Positions 1-8,295 of a stretch of 64,000 nucleotides of DNA are shown here, piece by piece. The translations under genes and the position numbers were made by a program. The stretch is taken from the NCBI GenBank assembly GCA_964349805.1, contig CAYGHE010000004.1, positions 1-64,000 on the forward strand, given 5' to 3'. Numbering within the stretch: position 1 is the first letter of the stretch; the number at the start of each line of letters is the position of its first letter. This stretch comes from CAYGHE01 sp964349805 (GTDB lineage Bacteria > Patescibacteriota > Saccharimonadia > Saccharimonadales > Saccharimonadaceae). The notes below the pieces were generated by a model, which had not been told where the DNA came from, made no database searches, and saw nothing but the letters and a program-made list of their open reading frames with translations.

Positions 1-360
1 ATTGGCGGCCTAATACCCGTTATAGCACTAGTAGGCGTGTTACTAGTATCTGGTATAGACAGATACGTTTACGGATACCGTTACGACCCTGATATAGTTC
101 CTAGCTTTTCCAAAGATCTAAGATTATTACCCGATAATACAGAGCATTTGGTGGTGGGCAAAGAAGAAAACGACTTTTATCAAGTTGTGGCCAAATATAA
201 TCCTGACCTAACCGTCGACAGCAGCCCAAGTGGTGAGAGCTTTGTTGCTACGCGTGTCGCGAAACGAGATTTTAATGGTTACGAAGTTGATAGAATCATC
301 ACCGGGTCTACTCGCGAAGGCGGAGATAGATTCTATGTGTATAAAAGAGTTAGCGATTAA
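1..360 (+). CDS. C-terminal part of a membrane-anchored protein of unknown function (5' partial)
   Basis: The reading frame is open from the first base of the window, so the start lies upstream. The visible 119 residues begin with a hydrophobic stretch (IGGLIPVIALVGVLLVSGI) that looks like a membrane segment. A soluble domain of about 100 residues rich in charged and aromatic residues follows. I recognise no family. It ends 35 bp before ybaB and could be the last gene of an upstream unit. The GTG at 37 is in frame but lies inside the membrane segment, so it is unlikely to be the true start. Confidence 0.6.
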   Translation: MGGLIPVIALVGVLLVSGIDRYVYGYRYDPDIVPSFSKDLRLLPDNTEHLVVGKEENDFYQVVAKYNPDLTVDSSPSGESFVATRVAKRDFNGYEVDRIITGSTREGGDRFYVYKRVSD

Positions 361-394
361 AGTATACTAGAACGATAAACCAAAGGAGTAAATT

Positions 395-685
395 ATGGCA
401 TTCGATCAGGTTAAAATGGTTAACAAGTTGCGTAAAGCACAAAATGAACTTAAAAAAGAAATTATTGAAGTAGAAGCTGGTGAAGGCGCCGTGGTTGTTC
501 AAATAACTGGCGAAATGAAAGTTAAAAGCGTCAAAATCGACCCTAGCCGCGTTGACTTGGACGATATATCTGAGTTGGAGCATTGGGTGCAAATCGCAGT
601 CCGCGATGGACTAGCCAAGGCCCAAGAAGTAGCCGCCGAAAAAATGAAGCCTTTGATGGGCGGCCTAGGTAACATGGGGCTGTAG
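395..685 (+). CDS. ybaB: YbaB/EbfC family nucleoid-associated protein
   Basis: The 96-residue product has the length and layout of YbaB/EbfC proteins: an N-terminal helix rich in Lys and Gln, a central beta segment (VVVQITGEMKVKSVKID) and a C-terminal helix ending in a Met/Gly-rich tail. These proteins bind DNA as dimers and are commonly encoded next to recR, as here, where recR starts 10 bp downstream. A good Shine-Dalgarno sequence (AAAGGAG) lies about 8 nt before the ATG. The neighbour pairing and the fold signature agree, so the call is firm. Confidence 0.92.
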   Translation: MAFDQVKMVNKLRKAQNELKKEIIEVEAGEGAVVVQITGEMKVKSVKIDPSRVDLDDISELEHWVQIAVRDGLAKAQEVAAEKMKPLMGGLGNMGL

Positions 686-695
686 GGGTAAAATT

Positions 696-1310
696 TTGAA
701 CAGTCTGCTGCCAGCGGCGCTTATACGAGTTATTAACGAACTTGGCAATTTGCCAGGAGTCGGCGTACGTACAGCTGAAAGATATGCTTATTATTTGTTG
801 CGGTCTGACAAAAACGTGCCTCAGCGACTATCTAAGGTTATAGAAGAGCTACAGACTAACGTTAAGACTTGTCCAGTAACCTTCGCGCTAATAGATGCCG
901 ATAAAGAGGTTTCGGATCTTTACAGCGATAACTCTCGTGACAAAAAATTGGTGGCAGTAGTAGAAGAACCTCTGGATATTGTGGCCCTTGAGCGCACAGG
1001 ACAATTCAAGGGGACTTATCATGTCTTGGGCGGAGCTATTAGCCCGCTTGATGGTATCGGTCCCGAGCAACTACATATTCCCGAATTGCTCGAGCGCATC
1101 AAAAAAGATAAGGTTAAAGAAGTAATTGTAGCCACAAACGTTAGTGTAGAAGGGGAGTCTACAGCTCTATTTTTGCAAAGATATATTAAAGACGCGGGGT
1201 TATCAGTAAAATTAAGTCGTTTAGCCCGCGGTATCCCAGCTGGTGTCGACCTCGAATATACTGACCAAATTACACTAATGCATGCTTTGGAAGGCAGAAA
1301 GACATTCTGA
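696..1310 (+). CDS. recR: Recombination mediator RecR with degenerate zinc finger
   Basis: RecR acts with RecO/RecF to load RecA at gaps. The N-terminal helix-hairpin-helix (LGNLPGVGVRTAERYAYYLL, about residues 16-35) and the Toprim region (SPLDGIGPEQL, then ATNVSVEGESTA) are clear, and the 204-residue length is normal. The start is TTG, preceded by TAGGGG as Shine-Dalgarno. The four-cysteine zinc finger typical of RecR is mostly absent. Only Cys59 of the expected cysteines remains, and the region where the other pairs should lie (about residues 60-82) is polar and cysteine-free. The stop codon overlaps the ATG of the next gene by one base, indicating translational coupling. Confidence 0.93.
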   Translation: MNSLLPAALIRVINELGNLPGVGVRTAERYAYYLLRSDKNVPQRLSKVIEELQTNVKTCPVTFALIDADKEVSDLYSDNSRDKKLVAVVEEPLDIVALERTGQFKGTYHVLGGAISPLDGIGPEQLHIPELLERIKKDKVKEVIVATNVSVEGESTALFLQRYIKDAGLSVKLSRLARGIPAGVDLEYTDQITLMHALEGRKTF

Positions 1311-2302
1311 TGTACGATAGCGCCGCCAAACTAATAGAATCATCCAATAAGATTATTGTTATCCAAGCCGAGAATCCAGATGGAGATTCTTTGGGTAGCG
1401 CGTTGGCCCTAGAAGAAATCTTGGGCGATTTAGGAAAAGAAGTTATTTTGTACTGCCCAGTAGACATACCAAAATATCTACGCTACGTGCAAGGCTGGGA
1501 CAGAGTAAAAGGCGATTTTGACACATCAGCTGATATCGCGATTATCGTTGATACATCGGCTGATATTCTTTTGTCTAAAGTATTAGAAACTCCAGGCGTC
1601 AGGCATTACTTAGAAACACACCCGACATTAGTAATTGATCACCATACCACGCCAAGCACTCTGACTTTCGAACACACCGATCTCATAGAAGACGCCGTCG
1701 CTACGACAGAAATAATTTACAAATTGGCGATAGAGTCCGATTGGAAAATTAACCCACAAGCTGCCGAACAAATACTCATTGGCTTACTGTCAGATACTCT
1801 GGGCCTTTCTACGCAAAACGTTTCGTCTGAAACTTATACTATTGCAAGCAAGCTCACCGATCTTGGAGCGCACACTGCGATAATCGAAGAACGCAGGCGC
1901 GAATTTATGAAAAAATCGCCAGAAATACTTAGCTACAAAGGCGAGTTGATAGGACGAATTGAGTATTTGCTAGATGGGAAGCTCGCGTTGGTTCATATCC
2001 CGTGGGAGGATATTCAACGTTACAGCGACCAATACAATCCCAGCGTATTAGTACTAGACGAAATGCGCCTAGTTGATGACGTTCTAGTAGGCATAGCTAT
2101 CAAGACTTATCCTGATGGTAAATTAACAGGTAAAATCAAAGGTAATATCCCTGTAGCTGAAAAAATCGCCAGCTACTTTGGTGGTGGTGGCCATCCTTAC
2201 GCCTCGGGTTTCCGGGTTTATGAAGATTACGAAAAAGCTAAATCAGAATTACTGGATGCCGTAGATAAAGTCCTAAAGGAGCACCAGAATGAAACTGTTT
2301 AA
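1310..2302 (+). CDS. DHH/DHHA1 phosphoesterase (NrnA-like oligoribonuclease/pAp phosphatase)
   Basis: The 330-residue product has the DHH superfamily layout. An N-terminal metal motif NPDGDSLGSAL sits near residue 22, an aspartate motif (IIVDTSAD) follows, then the DHH triplet in LVIDHHTTPS near residue 109. The C-terminal DHHA1 domain ends with GGGGHPYASGF. The family includes NrnA, which degrades nano-RNAs and dephosphorylates pAp, so a role in RNA turnover is likely; exact substrate is inference. It overlaps recR by one base and cysS by 14 bp, so the three genes form one tightly coupled unit. Confidence 0.88.
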   Translation: MYDSAAKLIESSNKIIVIQAENPDGDSLGSALALEEILGDLGKEVILYCPVDIPKYLRYVQGWDRVKGDFDTSADIAIIVDTSADILLSKVLETPGVRHYLETHPTLVIDHHTTPSTLTFEHTDLIEDAVATTEIIYKLAIESDWKINPQAAEQILIGLLSDTLGLSTQNVSSETYTIASKLTDLGAHTAIIEERRREFMKKSPEILSYKGELIGRIEYLLDGKLALVHIPWEDIQRYSDQYNPSVLVLDEMRLVDDVLVGIAIKTYPDGKLTGKIKGNIPVAEKIASYFGGGGHPYASGFRVYEDYEKAKSELLDAVDKVLKEHQNETV

Positions 2303-3716
2303 TACTTTATCTAGAAAGACTGAATATTTTACACCCTTAAAAGAAGTGGTTTCTATTTATAGTTGCGGCCCTACGGTTTATGACAGGGTGCACATTGGTA
2401 ATCTTGTTAGCTTTATATTCGCAGACGTCTTGCGGCGCGCTATAACCGCCAATGACATGCAGGCAAAACACGTAATGAACATTACCGACGTAGATGACAA
2501 GACGATACTGCGCAGCGGTGAACTTTACCCAAAACTAGATTCCGATAAAGCGTTGCGAGAACTGGCCGATAAATACACTCAGAGCTTTTTAGATGATTCC
2601 GCAGCGGTAGGTAATGATATTGACGCATTGTCATTTATAAACGCTACCGATTCAGCTGTTATCGAAAATATGCAAAAACTGATATCCGAGCTATATGCCT
2701 CTGGCTTTGCCTACATCGCAGACGATGGAGTTTATTTCTCGATAGAAAAATACGAAAAGTCTGGTAAGAAATATGGTCAACTCAGTACAATTACTACCCA
2801 AAATACCTCCAGAGAGCGTATTCAAAACGACGAGTATGACAAACAATCCGTTCATGATTTTGTTTTATGGAAATTAAGAAAAGAAGGGGAGCCGTCTTGG
2901 AGTTTTGAACTAGATGGCCACGACCTTAATGGTCGGCCCGGATGGCACATAGAATGTTCTGTGATGAGCTCTGGCAGTTTGGGCCAACCATTTGATATTC
3001 ACACTGGTGGAATTGATTTGATTTTCCCTCATCATGAAAACGAGATTGCTCAAAGCACAGCAGGCAAGGAAGATTCGATGTACGCTCAATTCTTTGTTCA
3101 CAACGAACATGTGTTAGTTGACGGCAAAAAGATGGCCAAGTCTGCGGGTAATTTTATTCTCCTCGAAGACATAATCGCCAAAGGTTATAGCCCGCTAGCA
3201 TTTCGTATGCTCGTATTGCAATCTCACTATCGAAGTCAAGCTCACTTTAGCTGGGAAAATCTGGAAGCAGCTAAAAGTCGTCTTAATCGTTGGCGAAATA
3301 TCGCAGCTTTGCGTTGGCAAACACACGACACCTTGCAAGATGATGGCGAAAAAACTATTTCTTTATTGTCTATCCCCCAAGCAGTAGTACAAGCACTCAG
3401 TGACGACCTGGGTACACCTCAAGCCCTCAAAATTATAGACGACGCTTTTGCACGATTAGAGAATGTACCAACTACCCAGATTCATCGTTATTCTCTTGTT
3501 AACTTATGTGAAACTATCGATTCGGCGTTAGGCCTGAAACTAATCAACAATACGCCAGATATTTCCGATGACCAAAAACGTTTGATTTTGGAACGCAACA
3601 ACGCCCGTGATAATCGTGACTGGAAAAGGGCAGATTCTATACGTCAGCAATTGTCAAAAGAGGGAGTAATACTCCGAGACACCGAACAGGGCAGTATCTG
3701 GGAATACAGTCAGTAG
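2289..3716 (+). CDS. cysS: Cysteinyl-tRNA synthetase
   Basis: The 475-residue class I synthetase charges tRNA-Cys. Visible signatures are the zinc-binding Cys in SCGPTVYD near residue 26, the HIGH-type motif HIGN at about 35-38, the WHIECS zinc ligands, HHENEIAQS, and the KMSKS-type motif KKMAKSAGNF. The length matches the bacterial enzyme. It overlaps the end of the DHH gene by 14 bp. Its stop lies 3 bp from the stop of the convergent AI-2E-type gene with no obvious terminator between them. Confidence 0.97.
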   Translation: MKLFNTLSRKTEYFTPLKEVVSIYSCGPTVYDRVHIGNLVSFIFADVLRRAITANDMQAKHVMNITDVDDKTILRSGELYPKLDSDKALRELADKYTQSFLDDSAAVGNDIDALSFINATDSAVIENMQKLISELYASGFAYIADDGVYFSIEKYEKSGKKYGQLSTITTQNTSRERIQNDEYDKQSVHDFVLWKLRKEGEPSWSFELDGHDLNGRPGWHIECSVMSSGSLGQPFDIHTGGIDLIFPHHENEIAQSTAGKEDSMYAQFFVHNEHVLVDGKKMAKSAGNFILLEDIIAKGYSPLAFRMLVLQSHYRSQAHFSWENLEAAKSRLNRWRNIAALRWQTHDTLQDDGEKTISLLSIPQAVVQALSDDLGTPQALKIIDDAFARLENVPTTQIHRYSLVNLCETIDSALGLKLINNTPDISDDQKRLILERNNARDNRDWKRADSIRQQLSKEGVILRDTEQGSIWEYSQ

Positions 3717-3719
3717 TTC

Positions 3720-4832
3720 TTAGCCCTGTACAACGTTGTCTGTATCACTGGAAACAGTTTGTTTCTTGCGCGACCTAGATAGATAATCTTCGTATAAAAC
3801 TTTGGCGCAGCCTGCTATTGGGATAGAAATAATACCACCTGCAATACCGAACAAATATATACCTATGGTCACCGCTATCAAGACCGCCAAGGGTGATAGG
3901 TCAAGTCGTCGCGCCTGGATTTTTGGCGAGATATAGTTGTTTTCTACCTGTTGGTAAACTATAAAGAATGCGACGAATATCAAAGCCGCTGTGACATCAT
4001 TAAGTGCTAACAATAGGCCTATTAATATTCCAGCGATAGTAGATCCAAACATTGGTATAAGAGCAAGCACAAAGGCTATAGCTACCGTTGGCAATGCTAG
4101 ATTAGCAGGTACCGCAAAGACTAGGCTCAACCCAAAGACGAATAGACCGGCTGCCACAGCTCCTATGCCAGCAACCGATAATTGACCCGTGACATAACCA
4201 GTTACAACTTTATACATACGATCCATTAAAGAGCGATGATACCGCATAAGATCCTTGTCGTGATACATATCCCATATTCGCCTCAGCCAAGCCGGCCCCT
4301 CTACTAACATAAAGAATGCCAAGAATAGAACAAGTATAAAGGCTGCTAGCGCGGAAAATACCGATCCTATACCGGTAACTACTGTTGTGCCAATACCTGC
4401 CGCTATTCGACTAGCATTATCTCTAACAGACTCTAGCATTTCGTCAACTTGGGGCTGTAGATTATAACGGTCTATCATTTCGCTCACGCCGACGTATTGT
4501 TCGGTAGCAGAATTAACTAAAGTAGGAATGGTTTGTGTTAATTTGGCGGTTTGCTCAACAACGGGAGGAATAACCAGAACGACGAATGCTCCAAGAGTTA
4601 AGACCACGACAACATAGGATATTGCTGTGCTAAGAGCACGGCTTTTGCCAGGAAGCCTCTTAACTAAGAAATTGACTGGCGGGCTTAACGCCAAAGCCAA
4701 AAATAACGAAGCTCCTATGACCGCTAAAGCTGTTCTGGCGCTGTAAATCAGCATCGCTGCTAAAGCAAAACCTATAACTACTAGCCAAAACCTAACAAAG
4801 GTTCGCGTATCGATTTCTATCCGTGTTCTCAT
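3720..4832 (-). CDS. AI-2E family transporter
   Basis: The 370-residue protein has the AI-2E transporter (PF01594) pattern. Two N-terminal membrane segments are followed by a long amphipathic region (about residues 95-150), then a cluster of five or six membrane segments rich in Gly, Ala and Ile, with QQVENNYISPKIQ in between, a typical family landmark. Members export small molecules or sodium; the substrate here cannot be told. A minus-strand TATAAT at 4840-4845 leaves only 7 nt before the ATG, so the message is probably leaderless. The gene stands alone, convergent with cysS and divergent from the response regulator. Confidence 0.88.
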   Translation of the reverse strand: MRTRIEIDTRTFVRFWLVVIGFALAAMLIYSARTALAVIGASLFLALALSPPVNFLVKRLPGKSRALSTAISYVVVVLTLGAFVVLVIPPVVEQTAKLTQTIPTLVNSATEQYVGVSEMIDRYNLQPQVDEMLESVRDNASRIAAGIGTTVVTGIGSVFSALAAFILVLFLAFFMLVEGPAWLRRIWDMYHDKDLMRYHRSLMDRMYKVVTGYVTGQLSVAGIGAVAAGLFVFGLSLVFAVPANLALPTVAIAFVLALIPMFGSTIAGILIGLLLALNDVTAALIFVAFFIVYQQVENNYISPKIQARRLDLSPLAVLIAVTIGIYLFGIAGGIISIPIAGCAKVLYEDYLSRSRKKQTVSSDTDNVVQG

Positions 4833-4855
4833 GATGCATATTATACACCAAAACT

Positions 4856-4884
4856 TTGACAGTGACGACTTAAAAATATATAGT
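4856..4884 (+). promoter_or_regulatory. Sigma-70-type promoter of the OmpR-like regulator gene
   Basis: TTGACA (4856-4861), a 17-bp spacer and TATAGT (4879-4884) form a near-consensus promoter. Transcription would start near 4891, which removes the ATG at 4889 from consideration and supports translation from 4925. Confidence 0.75.
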
Positions 4885-4924
4885 TACTATGTACCATGGA
4901 CTTTTTAGAAACGGGGGATATATA

Positions 4925-5605
4925 ATGGTAAATATGAAAGTATTATTAATAGAAAACGACCACAAGATAGCCCATACCCTTAAAAGAGCCTTAGAACAAG
5001 AGGGTGCCGCCGTTGACATAGCTTATGATGGCAGTGAAGGCCACGACAAAGCAACTACCAAGAACTACGATTTAGTTATCGTAGACCGCAAAACACCTGG
5101 AAAATACGATGGGTTAGCCATTACCAAAGCTATGCGTAACGCTAATATACACACTCCTTTATTACTAACTGGAGCTTTGGGATCTGCTCAAGACCGCAAG
5201 GCCGAAAGGGATGCTGGAGTTGATGATTCTATATCTAAACCTTTTTCTGTATCAGAAATCCTAACACATGCACGCGCACTTTTACGTTACCCTGATGGCC
5301 AACCTTCCGCCGTGTTAAAAGCTGGTGATTTGTCTCTTGATACAGCCGCTCGCACCGTGACGAGAGCTGGTAAATCAATTCACCTGACCAGTAAAGAATT
5401 TTCGCTACTTGAATATTTGCTACGCCATCAAGGACAACCACTCAGCAAAGACGACATAATAAATTACATCTGGCACTACGAATCCGATGTACTGCCTAAC
5501 ACTGTTGAAGTTTACATGAAGTACCTACGTCAAAAGATAGACGATCCTTTTGGCAAACCTCTGCTTAAAACTTCCCGCGGTTTCGGTTACCGTATCCAAG
5601 TCTAG
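4925..5605 (+). CDS. OmpR/PhoB-family response regulator
   Basis: The 226-residue regulator has an N-terminal receiver domain with acidic pocket residues Glu10 and Asp12, the phospho-acceptor Asp54 (LVIVDRKTPG) and the conserved Lys in SKPFSV. A C-terminal winged-helix domain follows (LTSKEFSLLEYLLRHQ, then VEVYMKYLRQKID and RGFGYRI). The ATG at 4925 is preferred over 4889 because of the GGGGGA ribosome-binding site 6-10 nt upstream and the promoter position. No histidine kinase gene is adjacent, so it is an orphan in this window. The P-type ATPase that follows has its own -10 box. Confidence 0.9.
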   Translation: MVNMKVLLIENDHKIAHTLKRALEQEGAAVDIAYDGSEGHDKATTKNYDLVIVDRKTPGKYDGLAITKAMRNANIHTPLLLTGALGSAQDRKAERDAGVDDSISKPFSVSEILTHARALLRYPDGQPSAVLKAGDLSLDTAARTVTRAGKSIHLTSKEFSLLEYLLRHQGQPLSKDDIINYIWHYESDVLPNTVEVYMKYLRQKIDDPFGKPLLKTSRGFGYRIQV

Positions 5606-5648
5606 TCACCAAACTCCTATCAACCCCTGACCTGCTACAATAGAGCTA

Positions 5649-8162
5649 ATGCTTTATTATAATCAATCGGCCAGTGCTGTTTTGAAAGATTTGGATGTCA
5701 CTTATGACGGTTTGTCAGATATTGACGCCGCAGAGCGCCTAAGGATATATGGTCTCAATGAAATTAAAATCAAAGGCGAGCCGCTGTGGCGTAAACTAAT
5801 TGAGCCCTTCGCCAATATTTTCATGTTGGTGTTGTTCGTTGCAGCCCTGATTAGTTTTTGGCATAACAGCTTGATGGATGGCATCATAATCGTCGCCATT
5901 ATGGCGGTTAGTGCCTTAATCTATTACATCCAGCGCTTTTCGACCGAACGTATACTGAGAGCTTTGCAAAAACATGTGCGCCAAGACGTGTTCGTGCTAC
6001 GGGACGGACTGGGTAGAACCGTAGATACTAGCTTACTAGTACCTGGGGATATCGTTACTCTCAACGAAGGCGATAAAGTGCCCGCTGACATCCGATTACT
6101 GTCCGGCAACAGTATCCGCGTTGATGAGGCTATGCTAACAGGCGAATCTGTGCCTGTCAGCAAGCAATCCGAAGCCCTGCGTGGATCCAAAGAAGTTTAT
6201 GAACAATCCAACATGCTTTTCCATGGATCGTTTGTGGTATCGGGTGAGGTAACTGGGGTTATTATCAGCACTGGCAACGACACTGAGTTTGGTAAGATAG
6301 CAGCTTTATCACAAAGAACCGAAGTAGTCAGTCCTGTTCAAAAAAAGATAGACCGCCTTGTTAGTCAGATAGTAGCCGTGGTAGCTGGACTCGCCGTTAT
6401 AGCCTTTGGGTTAGCCTTGATGCGAGAAACTGAATTCGCCGAAGCCTTGCAGTTTGTCTTGGCCGTTTCTGTTTCCGCTGTGCCAGAAGGGTTACCTGTT
6501 GCTATATCCGTCGTTCTGGTTCTAGGAATGCGCCGCATGGCCCTACGCAAAGCCCTCGTTAGAAATATGCGCGCCATTGAGACTGTTGGCGTTATTACTA
6601 CTATCGCTACTGATAAAACCGGTACTTTAACCAAAAACAAGCTCACCGTTCAAGAAATTTGGCAACCACCTCGCGTCAAAATACCTTTGCCTAAATTAGC
6701 CGCCACCACTATTAATTATGGCGCCGAAAAAACTCACGATCCACTAGATACGGCCATGTCCATATACATAAGAGGCGAAGATATTGATCCAGACTCTATT
6801 AAACCGACCAGTAGCTTGCCTTTCGACCAAGAATTTACAATGAGCGGTAACACTTTTAAAAAAGACGGCAAATACGAGCTGAACGTAAAGGGGGCTCCGG
6901 AATCTGTTATAGCGCACAGCGAATTAACGGAATATGAGCGTGAAGAGGCAGAATTAGCTCTGCATAAATTAACCGCCCAAGGTTACCGAGTTATAGCTCT
7001 GGCTACTACGGTTATCGACAAACCCATAGAGAGTTTTAGCCAGTTACCTAAAAAGACACGCTTTACGTTCGTGGGTTTTATAGCTGTTGCAGACATTTTG
7101 CGTCCTGAGGCCAAAAGAGCCGTAGAAACAGCCTTGCAGGCTGGGGTAACAGTTCGAATGATAACTGGCGATCATTTTGAAACTGCCTACCACATCGGTA
7201 AACAACTAGGCATGGTCGAGAACCGCAACCAAGTTTTCGACAGCCGTCGCATGCATACTATGAGTGATAGCGAACTCGGAAAAGTCATTGATAATATACG
7301 AGTTTTCTCTCGGGTTATCCCCGAAAACAAGTACCGTATTTTGGCATTATTAAAAAAGAGAAACATCACGGCTATGACGGGGGACGGCGTCAATGACGTA
7401 CCCGCATTATCAAACGCGCATGTCGGAGTCGCAATGGGTGCAGGATCGGCTATAGCCAAAGATGCTGGGGATATTATTTTGCTCGACAACAATTTCAAGA
7501 GCATTGTCGAAGCCATGCGAGAGGGCCGTATTATTATCGCTAACATACGGCGGATGTTGTTTTATCTCTTGTCAACAAACGCTGGTGAAGCGATTATTTT
7601 TGTAGGCGCCTTGGTTATTGGTTTACCGATTCCACTTCTACCTGTACAAATTTTGTGGATTAACTTAGTCACGGATACCTCAATGGTTATTCCGTTAGGG
7701 CTAGAGCCAGGGGAGAAAAACATCATGAAACGACGTCCTGGCAAGCCTAATGCGCCAATATTAAACAAGATGATTGTCGGTCGCATGGTCTTAGTTGCTA
7801 TCTGCATGGCGGCGCTCGCATTGTCATTTTATAGTTTTTTTGCCGCCAGACACGGTCATGAGTACGCTCGCACTATCGTTTTTTGCGCCCTAGTGGTTAT
7901 GCAGTGGGCGAACGCTTTTAACGCACGTAGTGATTACCAATCATTGTTTACTAGACTAAAAGTAATAAATATTAAATTTTATATCGGTCTAGCCATAGCT
8001 GTTACTTTGCAAACCCTAGTTTTAGTTGGGCCCTTGCGCGGACTGCTGCACGTTACCACCGTATCTTTGCAAGACTTGATAATAACCGGTGTAATTGCCT
8101 TTATAGCACCTATAGTATTAGTAGAAATACATAAATTCTTTTCTCGGCGTTTCCGTGAATAA
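5649..8162 (+). CDS. P-type cation-transporting ATPase (P2 type, calcium-pump-like)
   Basis: The 837-residue pump contains the actuator motif LTGESVP near residue 163, the transmembrane motif VPEGLP, the phosphorylation motif DKTGTLT with Asp322, KGAPE in the nucleotide-binding domain and MTGDGVNDVPAL near 576-587. Membrane segments follow the P2 pattern of two pairs plus six C-terminal helices. VPEGLP without a CPx motif points to a P2-type Ca2+ or Na+ pump rather than a heavy-metal pump; the ion is inferred. A TACAAT box at 5636-5641 lies 7 nt before the ATG, so the gene is probably leaderless and independent of the regulator upstream. Confidence 0.92.
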   Translation: MLYYNQSASAVLKDLDVTYDGLSDIDAAERLRIYGLNEIKIKGEPLWRKLIEPFANIFMLVLFVAALISFWHNSLMDGIIIVAIMAVSALIYYIQRFSTERILRALQKHVRQDVFVLRDGLGRTVDTSLLVPGDIVTLNEGDKVPADIRLLSGNSIRVDEAMLTGESVPVSKQSEALRGSKEVYEQSNMLFHGSFVVSGEVTGVIISTGNDTEFGKIAALSQRTEVVSPVQKKIDRLVSQIVAVVAGLAVIAFGLALMRETEFAEALQFVLAVSVSAVPEGLPVAISVVLVLGMRRMALRKALVRNMRAIETVGVITTIATDKTGTLTKNKLTVQEIWQPPRVKIPLPKLAATTINYGAEKTHDPLDTAMSIYIRGEDIDPDSIKPTSSLPFDQEFTMSGNTFKKDGKYELNVKGAPESVIAHSELTEYEREEAELALHKLTAQGYRVIALATTVIDKPIESFSQLPKKTRFTFVGFIAVADILRPEAKRAVETALQAGVTVRMITGDHFETAYHIGKQLGMVENRNQVFDSRRMHTMSDSELGKVIDNIRVFSRVIPENKYRILALLKKRNITAMTGDGVNDVPALSNAHVGVAMGAGSAIAKDAGDIILLDNNFKSIVEAMREGRIIIANIRRMLFYLLSTNAGEAIIFVGALVIGLPIPLLPVQILWINLVTDTSMVIPLGLEPGEKNIMKRRPGKPNAPILNKMIVGRMVLVAICMAALALSFYSFFAARHGHEYARTIVFCALVVMQWANAFNARSDYQSLFTRLKVINIKFYIGLAIAVTLQTLVLVGPLRGLLHVTTVSLQDLIITGVIAFIAPIVLVEIHKFFSRRFRE

Positions 8163-8178
8163 ATATCTAAATTAGGTA

Positions 8179-8206
8179 TTGACTTTGCCAAGCATTCTTG
8201 TATAAT
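8179..8206 (+). promoter_or_regulatory. Sigma-70-type promoter of the GC-rich secreted-protein gene
   Basis: TTGACT (8179-8184), a 16-bp spacer and TATAAT (8201-8206) form a strong promoter. Initiation near 8213 gives a leader of about 83 nt containing two hairpins and ending in a GGGAGAG ribosome-binding site. Confidence 0.75.
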
Positions 8207-8216
8207 TTGACACACG

Positions 8217-8278
8217 ATAGTGTTCCGAGGACTTCTCGAACACTATAGAGAACCTGTGGCCCGAACGATTCGGGCCAC
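8217..8278 (+). promoter_or_regulatory. Two hairpins in the 5' leader of the GC-rich gene
   Basis: The first dyad at 8217-8246 pairs ATAGTGTT with AACACTAT and CGAG with CTCG, with one bulged C and a 5-nt loop. The second at 8256-8278 is a perfect 10-bp stem, GTGGCCCGAA against TTCGGGCCAC, with a CGA loop. Neither is followed by a T tract, so they look like leader structure (mRNA stability or attenuation) rather than terminators. Confidence 0.6.
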
Positions 8279-8295
8279 GTGAATGAGGGAGAGAC

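Noticed and set aside
4889..4924. Upstream ATG of the response regulator
   Set aside because: It coincides with the predicted transcription start; the downstream ATG has a good ribosome-binding site.
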